In this document: positions 15,596 to 23,503 of the stretch, piece by piece | How positions within the stretch are numbered: the stretch's first letter is position 1 | How the letters are laid out: each line of letters starts with the position of its first letter | Assembly: GCF_014644295.1 (NCBI RefSeq) | Contig: NZ_BMKK01000014.1 | Coordinates: forward strand, 79,438 to 143,437 | Direction: 5' to 3' | Origin: Emticicia aquatilis | Lineage (GTDB): Bacteria > Bacteroidota > Bacteroidia > Cytophagales > Spirosomataceae | Length of the DNA stretch: 64,000 nucleotides | Position numbers and translations under genes: made by a program | Notes under the pieces: model-generated | The model's input: the letters and a program-made list of their open reading frames with translations, nothing else | The model's database searches: none | What the model was told of the DNA's origin: nothing

Positions 15596-17632
15596 ATGTT
15601 AGAAGATTTAGGACTTTTAGCTCTTGAGGCACAAAAAAAATGTAAAGAATATGATAAAAGAGATATTGTTTTATCGGATGCCTTTAAAAAGGCATTTAAG
15701 GATAGTATGACTTCTTATGAAATCACATTCGGCCAATATACAACCATATTTACAAGCAAAAACGAATTAGTGATAATTGCACCTAATCAGTGGTTTATAA
15801 TTGCTTCTTATTTTTCAAAATTCCTCTCTCAATTATTAGTCTATAAAAAATGGGTTACTGATTTAAGCCTAAACAGTGAGATTAAAACTATTCGAGAAAC
15901 TCGTCAAATAGATGCAAGTACTCATGCAATCATCAGTAAAAAGTTTGACGTTGATGATATTGAAAAATTCAAACGGTTTTTAACCGATTATGACTGGTGG
16001 GCTGGTAGCAAAACTATTGATAGAGGAGATTTTTTTGTATCAGCAGTCCTTAGTTCAGCAGGTGTGATTAATGATAGTCAATCATATATCGCACAACTTG
16101 CTTTGCATTTATGCAATCACCAAAATCTAATCGAAATCTTACAACAAGATTTAAATATCCATTCAAAAGCCCCACTAAAAACAGATGAGGTAATTATAAG
16201 CTCTCCTATACTCAAACAAATCATTTTCGATACATTCAAGTATATCTTAATTGAGTTTGGAGAAAACGTCATTTTAGAAAATCAAACAATCAAAGACAAC
16301 AAAATAGAAGACAGAGCATTTAAAGGTATATCATTGCCTAAATTCTTTGGGACTGATTATATAATTGGGATGTTTAATAATGCACAAACCCCTGATTTAC
16401 TAAAGTCAAGCGATACAATTAGATTCTTTAGCAATAATATTACAGTTCTTAATAATGAACATTCCTACTTTACAACACAGTGGAGTGCAGAGGGTGAAGG
16501 AAGAGGGCGTACACTTGTAAACTTCAATAATTATTTAGATAATATTTCAAACTCAACCTTAGAGATTGTTAAGGAAGAAGATATATTTAGATTAATAAGA
16601 AAAACCACTCAAATTTATAGTAATCCCTCATCAAAAAGACTCCCCCCTCAGAATACTATCTATTATGGTGCTCCTGGTACTGGTAAGTCATACAAGGTAA
16701 ATGAGATTTTGAAGAATCTTGACACAAAATTTTATGAAAGAATAACATTTCATCCCGAATATGACCATGCTTTATTTGTAGGTGGATATAAACCTATTAC
16801 AGTACCAGTTAAGTATAAAGATGATAATCAAGAAGTATATACAGAAGATGAGGTAAAATACAGATTTGTCCCTCAAGCATTTACAAACATTTATGTTAGA
16901 GCTTGGAAAGACCTTGAGAACCAGTATTATTTAGCCATTGAGGAGATAAATAGAGGAAACTGTGCAGAAATATTTGGAGACATATTCCAGTTATTAGATA
17001 GACATAGTAATTACACGGTTTCTCCATCGGAAGAACTTAAAGAATATTTAATTAAAGCCCTTGGTTTAAGCCATGAAGGAATAACAAATGGACTAAAATT
17101 ACCTCCAAATCTTAGTTTGCTGGCTACAATGAATACTTCTGACCAATCACTATTTCCTATGGATAGTGCTTTTAGAAGAAGATGGGATTGGGATTATATA
17201 CCTATTTGCTATGATGAAAATGAAGAAAATAAATCATCAACATACATTGTTAAAATAGACGAAAATCGTTCTTTTAAATGGTTAGATTTTATCAAAACTG
17301 TTAATTTAAAGATTAAGCAGAATGATAATTTAGGCATGGATAAATGTATTGGAAACTACTTTATCAAACCGTCACAAGACGAAATTACATTGAAAGAATT
17401 CATTAATAAGGCTATATTTTATCTGTGGAATGATGTTTTCAAAGATGAGGAGGAAAGTGACTCTATTTTTCTAAAAGGTACATATTATGAAGATTTTTTT
17501 CCGATAGAAACCAACGGTTTAGATGAAATAATAAAGATTTTGACTAATTTATCAATAACTATAACCTCAACTCTAAATTTAGATACTCTTCCACAAATAA
17601 CTGAATCTAAAAAAGATGAGAGTTCTAATTGA
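15596..17632 (+). CDS. McrB-like AAA+ GTPase, restriction subunit R1 (LlaJI type)
   Basis: A 678-residue protein. Residues 1 to about 340 carry no family motif I can name and probably bind DNA. The C-terminal half is an McrB-type AAA+ domain: Walker A GAPGTGKSYKV (about residue 358), Walker B YYLAIEEINRGNCAEIFGD, the sensor LLATMNTSDQSLFPMD and an arginine-finger segment AFRRRWDWDYI. McrB-type motors use GTP to translocate on DNA and activate a partner nuclease. It overlaps the nuclease gene by 17 bp. A stand-alone type IV McrBC would attack methylated DNA; linkage to a C5 methyltransferase and to a LlaJI-family nuclease argues for an R-M system instead. Confidence 0.88.
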   Translation: MLEDLGLLALEAQKKCKEYDKRDIVLSDAFKKAFKDSMTSYEITFGQYTTIFTSKNELVIIAPNQWFIIASYFSKFLSQLLVYKKWVTDLSLNSEIKTIRETRQIDASTHAIISKKFDVDDIEKFKRFLTDYDWWAGSKTIDRGDFFVSAVLSSAGVINDSQSYIAQLALHLCNHQNLIEILQQDLNIHSKAPLKTDEVIISSPILKQIIFDTFKYILIEFGENVILENQTIKDNKIEDRAFKGISLPKFFGTDYIIGMFNNAQTPDLLKSSDTIRFFSNNITVLNNEHSYFTTQWSAEGEGRGRTLVNFNNYLDNISNSTLEIVKEEDIFRLIRKTTQIYSNPSSKRLPPQNTIYYGAPGTGKSYKVNEILKNLDTKFYERITFHPEYDHALFVGGYKPITVPVKYKDDNQEVYTEDEVKYRFVPQAFTNIYVRAWKDLENQYYLAIEEINRGNCAEIFGDIFQLLDRHSNYTVSPSEELKEYLIKALGLSHEGITNGLKLPPNLSLLATMNTSDQSLFPMDSAFRRRWDWDYIPICYDENEENKSSTYIVKIDENRSFKWLDFIKTVNLKIKQNDNLGMDKCIGNYFIKPSQDEITLKEFINKAIFYLWNDVFKDEEESDSIFLKGTYYEDFFPIETNGLDEIIKILTNLSITITSTLNLDTLPQITESKKDESSN

Positions 17633-19283
17633 AGGTGAAAAATATAATATTGAAGACTTAGAAGCTCTATTTGATAGCCCTAAGTTTTATATTCAAAAAG
17701 GACTTGAAGGTACTATAAATGCAGTAGGTTACTACCATTCTTTTGATAGAAACCAATTAGTTTATATGTTGCCTAAAGTTTTCATGAAAAATGAAAAAGA
17801 AACTGTTTTTGGTGTTTCCAAAGATGTTCTTTTTGATTTGGAGCTACATTTTTCTTTCAAACATAAAGAAGAATACCAGTGGATAAGACAACTTATTGTT
17901 TTTTTTTATAATAGTCTGAAAGAATATAAACGAAGAAATTCAGACAATATAATTATTGAAACAAATCAAAGTTTAGAACTCAATACCAATATAGGTCGAA
18001 ATGAATATACTTATTTAGACTTACTGTTAACATTCGTAAACTTCTACAAAAAGAATAAAAATACAATTTTATTTAAGCATATAGAGTTCAAGTCGAACCA
18101 AGCGAAAAAACCTAAATGGGAGAAGACTATCCGAAAATCCTTACCGTTTTTAGATTCATCTAATACACCTATTTACTCCCAAATTACCAATAAGAAGAAA
18201 ATTGTCAATAATGAGGAAGAATTAATTGTTTACTTTTTTTCAATTTTACATCACTTTAATAAAAATCACCAGTTACAGCTAAAGATAGACTCAAGTTATA
18301 ATATCGTTGAGGGTACAGTATTTGCAAAACTACAAAAGACTGGACTATCAAAGCTTCGCAAAATCAAACATCGTTATTTTTCGGATACTTTAAAGAAAAT
18401 GTTTCGTCTCTGTGAGATATACTTTCAACAAACAGATACAAGTAGTATAAAAAAGAAAAAAGAAGAGTTTATATCCGTAAAGAATTATAACATTGTATTT
18501 GAAGATATGGTGGATAAATTATTTTCTGATAAATTAGACTCGCCAAAGGATGGTATTTCTTTAAATGATTTAAAAAACAATAATGATGGGAAAATTATCG
18601 ACCATATTTATGAAGACCAATCTTTAATAGATACTTCAAATATCTTCTTCATTGGTGACTCTAAGTATTATAAATCCAACTCCGAGGCGGGTAAACTATC
18701 AAAATATAAGCAGTTTACTTATGCTAAAAATGTCATTCAGTTCAACATTGATTTATTAAATAAAGGAGAAGTATATAAAGAAAACATTCGGTATAGAGAC
18801 GAAATAACTGAGGGTTATAACCTGACACCTAATTTTTTTATCTACGGCTATATAGAGGATGTTAATGACTTTGATAATCCAAATTTAACTCAACATACAG
18901 AACTACCTATTAAATCTTTTCATTTTGAAGATAGATTATTTGATAGAGATACTCTATTTGTACACCAATACAAAATGAATTTTTTATTTATTTTAAAAGC
19001 GTATTCAACTTTTAATCAATATACTATTACCGAATTTAGAGATAAAGCCCAAAGAGATTTTAGGAGACAATTTATTAATTTCTTTAATGACGCAACCAAA
19101 TCAAGATTTACAATTTATGAAAAAGAATTAATCAAGGAAGAGGCTGAAAAATTTGTAAATGCTAACTTTAAAGTTCTAAATGGTAAATGCTTTTATACAA
19201 ATGATGGTAAATTGTTAATTGCTAAGTATTTTAATGATACAATTCCTTTACAAACAGGTTTTGAAATTAAAGAATTGATGTAA
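17616..19283 (+). CDS. LlaJI-family restriction endonuclease subunit R2 (McrC-like)
   Basis: A 555-residue protein. The N-terminus (IEGEKYNIEDLEALFD...GLEGTINAVGYYHS) and the body (LVYMLPKVFM, IRQLIVFFYNSLKEYKRRN) match the LlaJI restriction endonuclease family. A PD-(D/E)xK nuclease core is visible around residues 325-350: IIDHIYED followed by IFFIGDSKYYKS, with the D-S-K as catalytic residues. It would be activated by the McrB-like GTPase encoded just upstream; the start codon lies inside that gene. In LlaJI of Lactococcus two methyltransferases accompany the two R subunits because the site is asymmetric; only one is present here. Confidence 0.85.
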   Translation: MRVLIEGEKYNIEDLEALFDSPKFYIQKGLEGTINAVGYYHSFDRNQLVYMLPKVFMKNEKETVFGVSKDVLFDLELHFSFKHKEEYQWIRQLIVFFYNSLKEYKRRNSDNIIIETNQSLELNTNIGRNEYTYLDLLLTFVNFYKKNKNTILFKHIEFKSNQAKKPKWEKTIRKSLPFLDSSNTPIYSQITNKKKIVNNEEELIVYFFSILHHFNKNHQLQLKIDSSYNIVEGTVFAKLQKTGLSKLRKIKHRYFSDTLKKMFRLCEIYFQQTDTSSIKKKKEEFISVKNYNIVFEDMVDKLFSDKLDSPKDGISLNDLKNNNDGKIIDHIYEDQSLIDTSNIFFIGDSKYYKSNSEAGKLSKYKQFTYAKNVIQFNIDLLNKGEVYKENIRYRDEITEGYNLTPNFFIYGYIEDVNDFDNPNLTQHTELPIKSFHFEDRLFDRDTLFVHQYKMNFLFILKAYSTFNQYTITEFRDKAQRDFRRQFINFFNDATKSRFTIYEKELIKEEAEKFVNANFKVLNGKCFYTNDGKLLIAKYFNDTIPLQTGFEIKELM

Positions 19284-19351
19284 TAATAACTTAAAAACTT
19301 TCCACTTAGTAACCCAAAAGGCAAACAAAAACATATAACTTGTTGATAATC

Positions 19352-19447
19352 ATGTATTTACAGTTTTATTTTATATTGAAAACAGAACAAATTAGTAAAA
19401 ACAAAAAAGGCGAGATAGAAGTAACTACTTATGAAACCAAAGTTTAG
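19352..19447 (+). CDS. Tiny open frame after the restriction genes
   Basis: A 31-codon ATG frame that reads MYLQFYFILKTEQISKNKKG then a short charged tail. It may be the remnant of a larger gene. No family is recognised, and confidence that it is expressed is low. Confidence 0.2.
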   Translation: MYLQFYFILKTEQISKNKKGEIEVTTYETKV

Positions 19448-19463
19448 TTTATCATACATTAAA

Positions 19464-19718
19464 TTACAAATAGACGACTTCAAATTTTATATTTTTATTA
19501 TTTAATTGTCTTTGAGCCGTAGCTGTCCAAATCTTAGTTTTGAATTCTTCATTATCGAATCCTACAGAATATTTTATGGCTTTGTTTATATCTTCAGTGA
19601 TATTACAGCCTGTTAAAGCTTGTTCTTCAGCTATAAATAAATCAAGTCCATCCATTTTTAAAACGTATTTAGGTGCTTTATTTGCCTCTTTGCGTAGTTG
19701 CGAAATTGTCCTTGTCAT
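19464..19718 (-). CDS. Small hypothetical protein
   Basis: An 84-residue protein, MTRTISQLRKEANKAPKYVL at the N-terminus, basic at first and then acidic, with an even mix of alpha and beta propensity (DGLDLFIAEEQALTG; KTKIWTATAQRQLNN). It has no signal peptide or membrane segment. No family is recognised. It lies at the border between the restriction cassette and the resolvase region and is convergent with the nuclease gene. Confidence 0.45.
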   Translation of the reverse strand: MTRTISQLRKEANKAPKYVLKMDGLDLFIAEEQALTGCNITEDINKAIKYSVGFDNEEFKTKIWTATAQRQLNNKNIKFEVVYL

Positions 19719-20109
19719 TTTTTTCTTTTGTTATATTAACATAGTTTGATTGTTGAAATTGATTTTTTTACAGTTTAGTATCAATCAATAACTTAAATCA
19801 ATTTGTCTTTGAATTGAATAATTTATTTCTGTTTAAACTAAAAACCGTAAAAGTAAAAACGAACGTTTAAACAATTACGAAAATTAGAAGAAAATCACTA
19901 AAAAAAGGTAATACACCTTAAAAAATAATAGATTTTAATTGGTTTTCATTAAATCTGTATTTCTATATCTTCTAAAATAAATTGTTTGCGGGTATTTGTA
20001 AAATGATTTGACGTAACTTACTATAAATCAGATATTTACAAGGATTTCATGGTGCAATCGACCGAAGTGTGCAGCAAATCCCAGTATTACCCAATAATCT
20101 TGGAGAAGA
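19719..20109. other. AT-rich intergenic region with a short coding-like scrap
   Basis: 391 bp without a gene. The segment 20028-20114 is visibly less AT-rich and one plus frame reads GFHGAIDRSVQQIPVLPNN before a stop, which looks like the end of a lost gene. The rest contains only AT-rich sequence with two GTTTAAAC-like motifs near 19834 and 19865. Confidence 0.3.
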
Positions 20110-20730
20110 TTAAAGTAACAAGATGCCGTGCTTAATTGCTATTTTTTTAGCCTTAATAACTGTTTTATTTGAGCAATCAACAATTTTACATATTTCTCGA
20201 ATCGTAAACCCTTTTTTTAGATTCTTAATAATTTGTTGAATACTATCTTTTTTCAAAAAATCTATTTCCGTTTCTACTGAAAGGGTCGGTCTTCCAAGAA
20301 TACCACCCTTTTGAACATAAACTTGCCTTCCCACAGTTGTACGCTCTTTGATATTCTCCAACTCCATTTCATAAAGTGAGGACATTACAGAGCTAATCAT
20401 TTTCCAAATAGGATTCTTTATTCCATTTGGTCGTGATTGAAGACCAATATTTCTGATATTGACGTTTACCCCTTTTTCATCTAACCATTCTAAGGTTTTT
20501 ATAACATCCCCTGTATTCCTTCCCAAACGACTGAATTCCTCTACATATAGGCTGATATTCACATTGCTCTCTTCAATTAATTTAACTAATTCTTTGCCTT
20601 TTGGTCGCTCTTTAAATGGAACAGTTCCAGAAACCTTGTCAAACAGTGTAAGGTCGTATTTTTCTGTATCAATTGAAAATCTATCGCCTGTTTGTTGTGT
20701 TGTTGATACTCTATTGTATTTTACTTTCAT
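20110..20730 (-). CDS. Serine resolvase/invertase-family recombinase
   Basis: A 206-residue small serine recombinase. KVKYNRVSTTQQTGDR at residues 2-17 carries the nucleophile Ser9; VEEFSRLGRNTGDVIKTLEWL contains the conserved Arg-Leu-Gly-Arg; a long E-helix region (ELENIKERTTVGR) and a C-terminal helix-turn-helix (FTIREICKIVDCSNKTVIKA) follow. It would catalyse site-specific resolution or inversion with a 2-bp staggered cut. Its 3' end is duplicated as a fragment at 13878-13978, on the other side of the restriction cassette. A recombination site was not identified. Confidence 0.9.
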   Translation of the reverse strand: MKVKYNRVSTTQQTGDRFSIDTEKYDLTLFDKVSGTVPFKERPKGKELVKLIEESNVNISLYVEEFSRLGRNTGDVIKTLEWLDEKGVNVNIRNIGLQSRPNGIKNPIWKMISSVMSSLYEMELENIKERTTVGRQVYVQKGGILGRPTLSVETEIDFLKKDSIQQIIKNLKKGFTIREICKIVDCSNKTVIKAKKIAIKHGILLL

Positions 20731-20850
20731 CTTATTGGTGTATTTTAATTCACAGAATAAAATTACAACATTTTGATTGAAATACCTAATTTTTGGGCAA
20801 CTAAAGACAATTATTTTGTTTCCCTTTTATTCTTGATTTAAAATACATCA

Positions 20851-21004
20851 TTAAAATTGTACCTTACTCCGAAGAAAGTTGACTTCATCTTTCAGTTCTT
20901 CAATTAATCTTTCATAAAGCTCTTTTTCACTACTTGAGTCAGAATTAATAACCATTTGTGTTGCCACTTTACCACCTGTTTGATTATAATTTTGCTGAAT
21001 ATAA
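20851..21004 (-). pseudogene. Truncated repressor-like C-terminus
   Basis: The minus strand is open from 21004 to a TAA at 20851-20853 and reads TPYIQQNYNQTGGKVATQMV, then a charged helix with ELYERLIEELKDEVNFLRSK. This resembles the C-terminal tail of Bacteroidota helix-turn-helix repressors, which end in a coiled helix. There is no start codon and no HTH part; the gene is cut at about 21004, where an unrelated fragment on the other strand begins. Confidence 0.55.
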
Positions 21005-21163
21005 GGTGTTTATGGTTTTCTTGGTACAGCCACATTATTTTGGACTTCAACATCTTCTGATGGCTCGAATGCAATTATAAGAAATCTATATTTTGAAAAT
21101 AGCGAAGTAGCAAGATATAGTGACTTTAAAACAGGGGAACGTGCAATTAGATGCGTAAAGTAA
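21005..21163 (+). pseudogene. C-terminal fragment of a TIGR02145 (FISUMP) domain protein
   Basis: The plus strand reads GVYGFLGTATLFWTSTSSDG, then NLYFENSEVARYSDFKTGER and AIRCVK before TAA (21161-21163). The pattern FWTSTSS...A...NLYF...V.RY....G..IRCV is the end of the Fibrobacter succinogenes major paralogous domain found in Bacteroidota surface proteins. It begins abruptly after an in-frame stop at 21002-21004. Confidence 0.65.
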
Positions 21164-21213
21164 TCACGCTACAACAAATAGTTAAGCATTTATTTTTTTA
21201 CACAGATGCTTAA

Positions 21214-21837
21214 CTATTTGCCATATAAATCTCCTAAGAAGTAAGGTTTTTGAGTCTTATTGTTTAATATTTGCTTCATATTAATTTCACCAAGTTTATT
21301 GAGTGTTTCAGAGTTAGAATAAATGCTATTTAAGGCATTTGTATAATCGGTGATTAATAATTTATCATAATTACCTAAATAATCGAATGAGACGCTTAAT
21401 AATGGGTCTATTTTTCTAATCCTTGATGTTAAACCAGCTTTAATTAGGACATCCAAATTATCGTAATTACTATATAATAAAAATTTTAATTTAAAAGTTG
21501 GATAACTTTGTTCATTCTCTTGAATAATTGAAACTACTTTCACACCACCAATAAAATATTTGTTCCAAAAATATCTATTTGCTACCCTACCAATTGAAGC
21601 AACTCCGTTTGTTATTTTACGTGAAATTGCTTTGAAGTCTTCAAAGGAAAAAATATGATAATTAGTACGTAATGGTGTTTTTGCGATAGTTAATTTATAA
21701 AAATACTTATCATTAGACCAAGGACTTTGGGTATCTAATTTGCAATAGATTTGGTTAATCAGATTAACATTAGAAGATTGAGTTTCATCTAAAATGTTTT
21801 TTTTCGATTTACAAGGGGTTTTATTTAACATTTCCAT
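21214..21837 (-). CDS. Hypothetical protein downstream of the HUH replication gene
   Basis: A 207-residue protein without a recognised family. It is rich in Asn, Tyr and Lys (island composition), has segments such as FSFEDFKAISRKITNGVASIGRVANRYFW and DKLLITDYTNALNSIYSNSE, and no signal peptide or membrane helix. It is on the same strand as the HUH replication protein and 308 bp downstream, past two strong hairpins, so it may belong to the replicon. Start at 21837; an ATG two codons later is equally possible. Confidence 0.5.
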   Translation of the reverse strand: MEMLNKTPCKSKKNILDETQSSNVNLINQIYCKLDTQSPWSNDKYFYKLTIAKTPLRTNYHIFSFEDFKAISRKITNGVASIGRVANRYFWNKYFIGGVKVVSIIQENEQSYPTFKLKFLLYSNYDNLDVLIKAGLTSRIRKIDPLLSVSFDYLGNYDKLLITDYTNALNSIYSNSETLNKLGEINMKQILNNKTQKPYFLGDLYGK

Positions 21838-22022
21838 TCTTATAAATATTCACAAAAAGCCAAAAGTTGTGAGTGAGTATATATTTTTTTTGACCTATGG
21901 CTAATTTACTTAGGGGAATAATATTTTAATATAATAAAAGGTCTTAAAAGCCTTGAAATACCCTAAAACACCAAAAAATCCAAAATAGTAACAACCTGAT
22001 TTTGTTTTAAAAAAAGTGAGTT

Positions 22023-22053
22023 TTCTTTAAAATTTTGGTAAAATTTTAAAGAA
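22023..22053. repeat. Perfect 14-bp inverted repeat downstream of rep
   Basis: TTCTTTAAAATTTT (22023-22036), a GGT loop, and its exact complement (22040-22053). It lies 93 bp after the rep stop codon. It could be part of a replication origin or an AT-rich transcription terminator. Confidence 0.6.
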
Positions 22054-22068
22054 GGAATTGATGGGTTA

Positions 22069-22109
22069 TATCCCCCCCCTTCCCCTCCTCAGCGGAAGTA
22101 GGGGGGATA
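22069..22109. repeat. GC-rich hairpin downstream of rep, candidate replication origin
   Basis: TATCCCCCC (22069-22077) pairs with GGGGGGATA (22101-22109), and an inner CTTCC (22079-22083) pairs with GGAAG (22094-22098), leaving an exposed loop of about 10 nt (CCTCCTCAGC). Such a strong GC hairpin is exceptional in this AT-rich island and lies 37 bp after the HUH rep gene. A rolling-circle nick site would be expected in an exposed loop; this is inference. Confidence 0.5.
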
Positions 22110-22145
22110 CGTGAAAATAAGGGAGCGAGCGGATAGATACATTAT

Positions 22146-22901
22146 CTATTGTTTATCAAAATTCCCTTCAAAAAGCCAATAATCAACATTAATTAAATCT
22201 TTTTTATTGCTTGAAAATGGTTTTAAATCTTTTACACAATAGCTAATCATTCTATTTTCTTCTTTTTGCTTTATGGCTTTGGTATGTGAATTACCCAACA
22301 CCCATTTTTTTTTCAACAAGCCTCTAAAATTTTTAACATTATCTCCTTTCTTGAATAATATATGAATGTGGATATTGTTATTTTTTCCTAATTCAAAAAC
22401 GCCAAAACACCTTTTAAATAATCCATTTTTTAATAAATCATTAATGTACCTATCCGAACTTTTGATAAAAGCGTTTATCCCTAATCTTTGCGAAGGGTTT
22501 ATATCAAATACTCTTTCATGGCGTTGTGTTTGATAATTAACATCGTTTTCTACCTTTTTTTCTTTATTTTTTTCTCTCTTATTTGGGTTTAACGTTCCTG
22601 TGAATAAAGTATCATATTCAAATTTGCCAAAAAAAGAGGCTAATGATTCTCTGTACTCAATATTACCCTTTTTAGATTTTACTTGATGAATGTTTTTATT
22701 GCACTTTAATGATTCTTTATTGCTAATAACAATTCTTTCAATCTCTTTTTCAAGTTCTTTTATCCTTTTTCTTCTTCTACACTCTCGCTGATTAATTTTA
22801 TCGTGAATTCTTTTTGCTTCTTTTCTCTCCTCTTCTGTGTTATATTTTTGAGGTCTCCCTACTTTATTAGGAGTAGCTACTATTTTATTCTTTTCTCTCA
22901 C
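22146..22901 (-). CDS. HUH-endonuclease replication initiator (Rep-like)
   Basis: A 251-residue protein starting at GTG. Three motifs of single-tyrosine HUH Rep proteins appear in order: motif I DTLFTGTLNP (about residue 96), motif II NNNIHIHILFKK with the His-x-His metal site (about 174), and motif III RMISYCVKDL with Tyr and Lys spaced Y-x-x-K (about 217). Such proteins nick one strand at an origin and stay attached by the tyrosine. The N-terminal 60 residues are highly basic: GRPQKYNTEEERKEAKRIHD resembles an AT-hook-like or bZIP-like basic region, followed by a short helical segment. Iterons and a consensus sigma-70 promoter lie upstream and two hairpins downstream. It is unlike the RAYT at 42956. 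Confidence 0.75.
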   Translation of the reverse strand: MREKNKIVATPNKVGRPQKYNTEEERKEAKRIHDKINQRECRRRKRIKELEKEIERIVISNKESLKCNKNIHQVKSKKGNIEYRESLASFFGKFEYDTLFTGTLNPNKREKNKEKKVENDVNYQTQRHERVFDINPSQRLGINAFIKSSDRYINDLLKNGLFKRCFGVFELGKNNNIHIHILFKKGDNVKNFRGLLKKKWVLGNSHTKAIKQKEENRMISYCVKDLKPFSSNKKDLINVDYWLFEGNFDKQ

Positions 22902-22967
22902 TTTATTAGTATAATTTTTAATGACACTTTTTATGCGTATTGCGTTGAGTCAAGAGCCATTTGAGAA

Positions 22968-22996
22968 ATTATATTATTTCTATTTTAGATTGTCAA
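22968..22996 (-). promoter_or_regulatory. Consensus sigma-70-type promoter of the rep gene
   Basis: Read on the minus strand: TTGACA (22996-22991), a 17-bp spacer, TATAAT (22973-22968). Both hexamers are exact matches to the proteobacterial/firmicute consensus, with the ideal spacing, about 67 bp upstream of the GTG start. Other promoters in the window have the Bacteroidota TAnnTTTG box. Confidence 0.7.
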
Positions 22997-23024
22997 GTGA
23001 GAATGCGAAATTATTTGAGAAAAG

Positions 23025-23090
23025 TTTTTAAAATACACTTTTTAAAATACACTTTTTAAAATACACTTTTTAAAATACACTTTTTAAAAT
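23025..23090. repeat. Iteron array: 4.7 copies of a 14-bp unit
   Basis: TTTTTAAAATACAC is repeated exactly four times (23025-23080) and followed by a 10-bp partial copy. The unit length of 14 bp is somewhat above one helical turn. The array ends 29 bp upstream of the -35 hexamer of the rep promoter. A degenerate copy (TTTTTAATGACAC, 22915-22927) overlaps the rep leader. This arrangement is that of plasmid iterons which bind Rep for replication and autoregulation. Confidence 0.8.
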
Positions 23091-23433
23091 CAATTCTCTA
23101 TCAATAAGTATCATATTTTAGCAAAAACCATCAAAAAAGTAGTAATTTTTATTTTATTGTAGATTTTCATTTCAAAAAAATAACACGATTTTCAATGTTA
23201 AGAAATTGTTAAATTTTTTATAAATAAGGGTATATAATTGGGCTTAAAATCTCATTTTCAGTTGGTATTAAATCTATTTTAATTTAATTTATTTTTAAAT
23301 AACTTATAATCAAATACTTAACATCAAACAACTGTATTTTTCCTCTTAAAACAACGTTTTTTAAATTATAAATTTATAATTTTTATAATATTTTGTTGTA
23401 TTTTACCTATTGACTTTAGCCATTTATTCAGCT
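23091..23433. other. Very AT-rich region, possible DNA unwinding element
   Basis: Between the iterons and the promoter of the recombinase operon the DNA is almost pure A+T with long runs of A and T. No gene is seen. The composition suits an unwinding region next to iterons, but this is inference. Confidence 0.35.
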
Positions 23434-23441
23434 TACCTTTG
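23434..23441 (+). promoter_or_regulatory. -7 box of the recombinase operon
   Basis: TACCTTTG matches TAnnTTTG exactly, with TTG at 23410-23412 as a possible -33 element. The expected start leaves a leader of about 55 nt before 23504. Confidence 0.65.
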
Positions 23442-23503
23442 CACTACAATCACAGATATTCTGAAATGATTTGTATAAAAAGTAGTGAAAAAATAAAAAT
23501 AGA

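Noticed and set aside
15596..19283. Stand-alone type IV McrBC system
   Set aside because: The second gene belongs to the LlaJI nuclease family and the operon begins with a C5 methyltransferase, which would be self-destructive for a true methylation-dependent McrBC.
22146..22901. IS200/IS605-type transposase
   Set aside because: The spacing and motif III (Y-x-x-K) and the presence of iterons and promoter fit a replication initiator, and it shares no sequence with the Y1 transposase at 42956.
23025..23090. CRISPR-like array
   Set aside because: The units are identical 14-mers without spacers, next to a replication gene; iterons fit, CRISPR does not.
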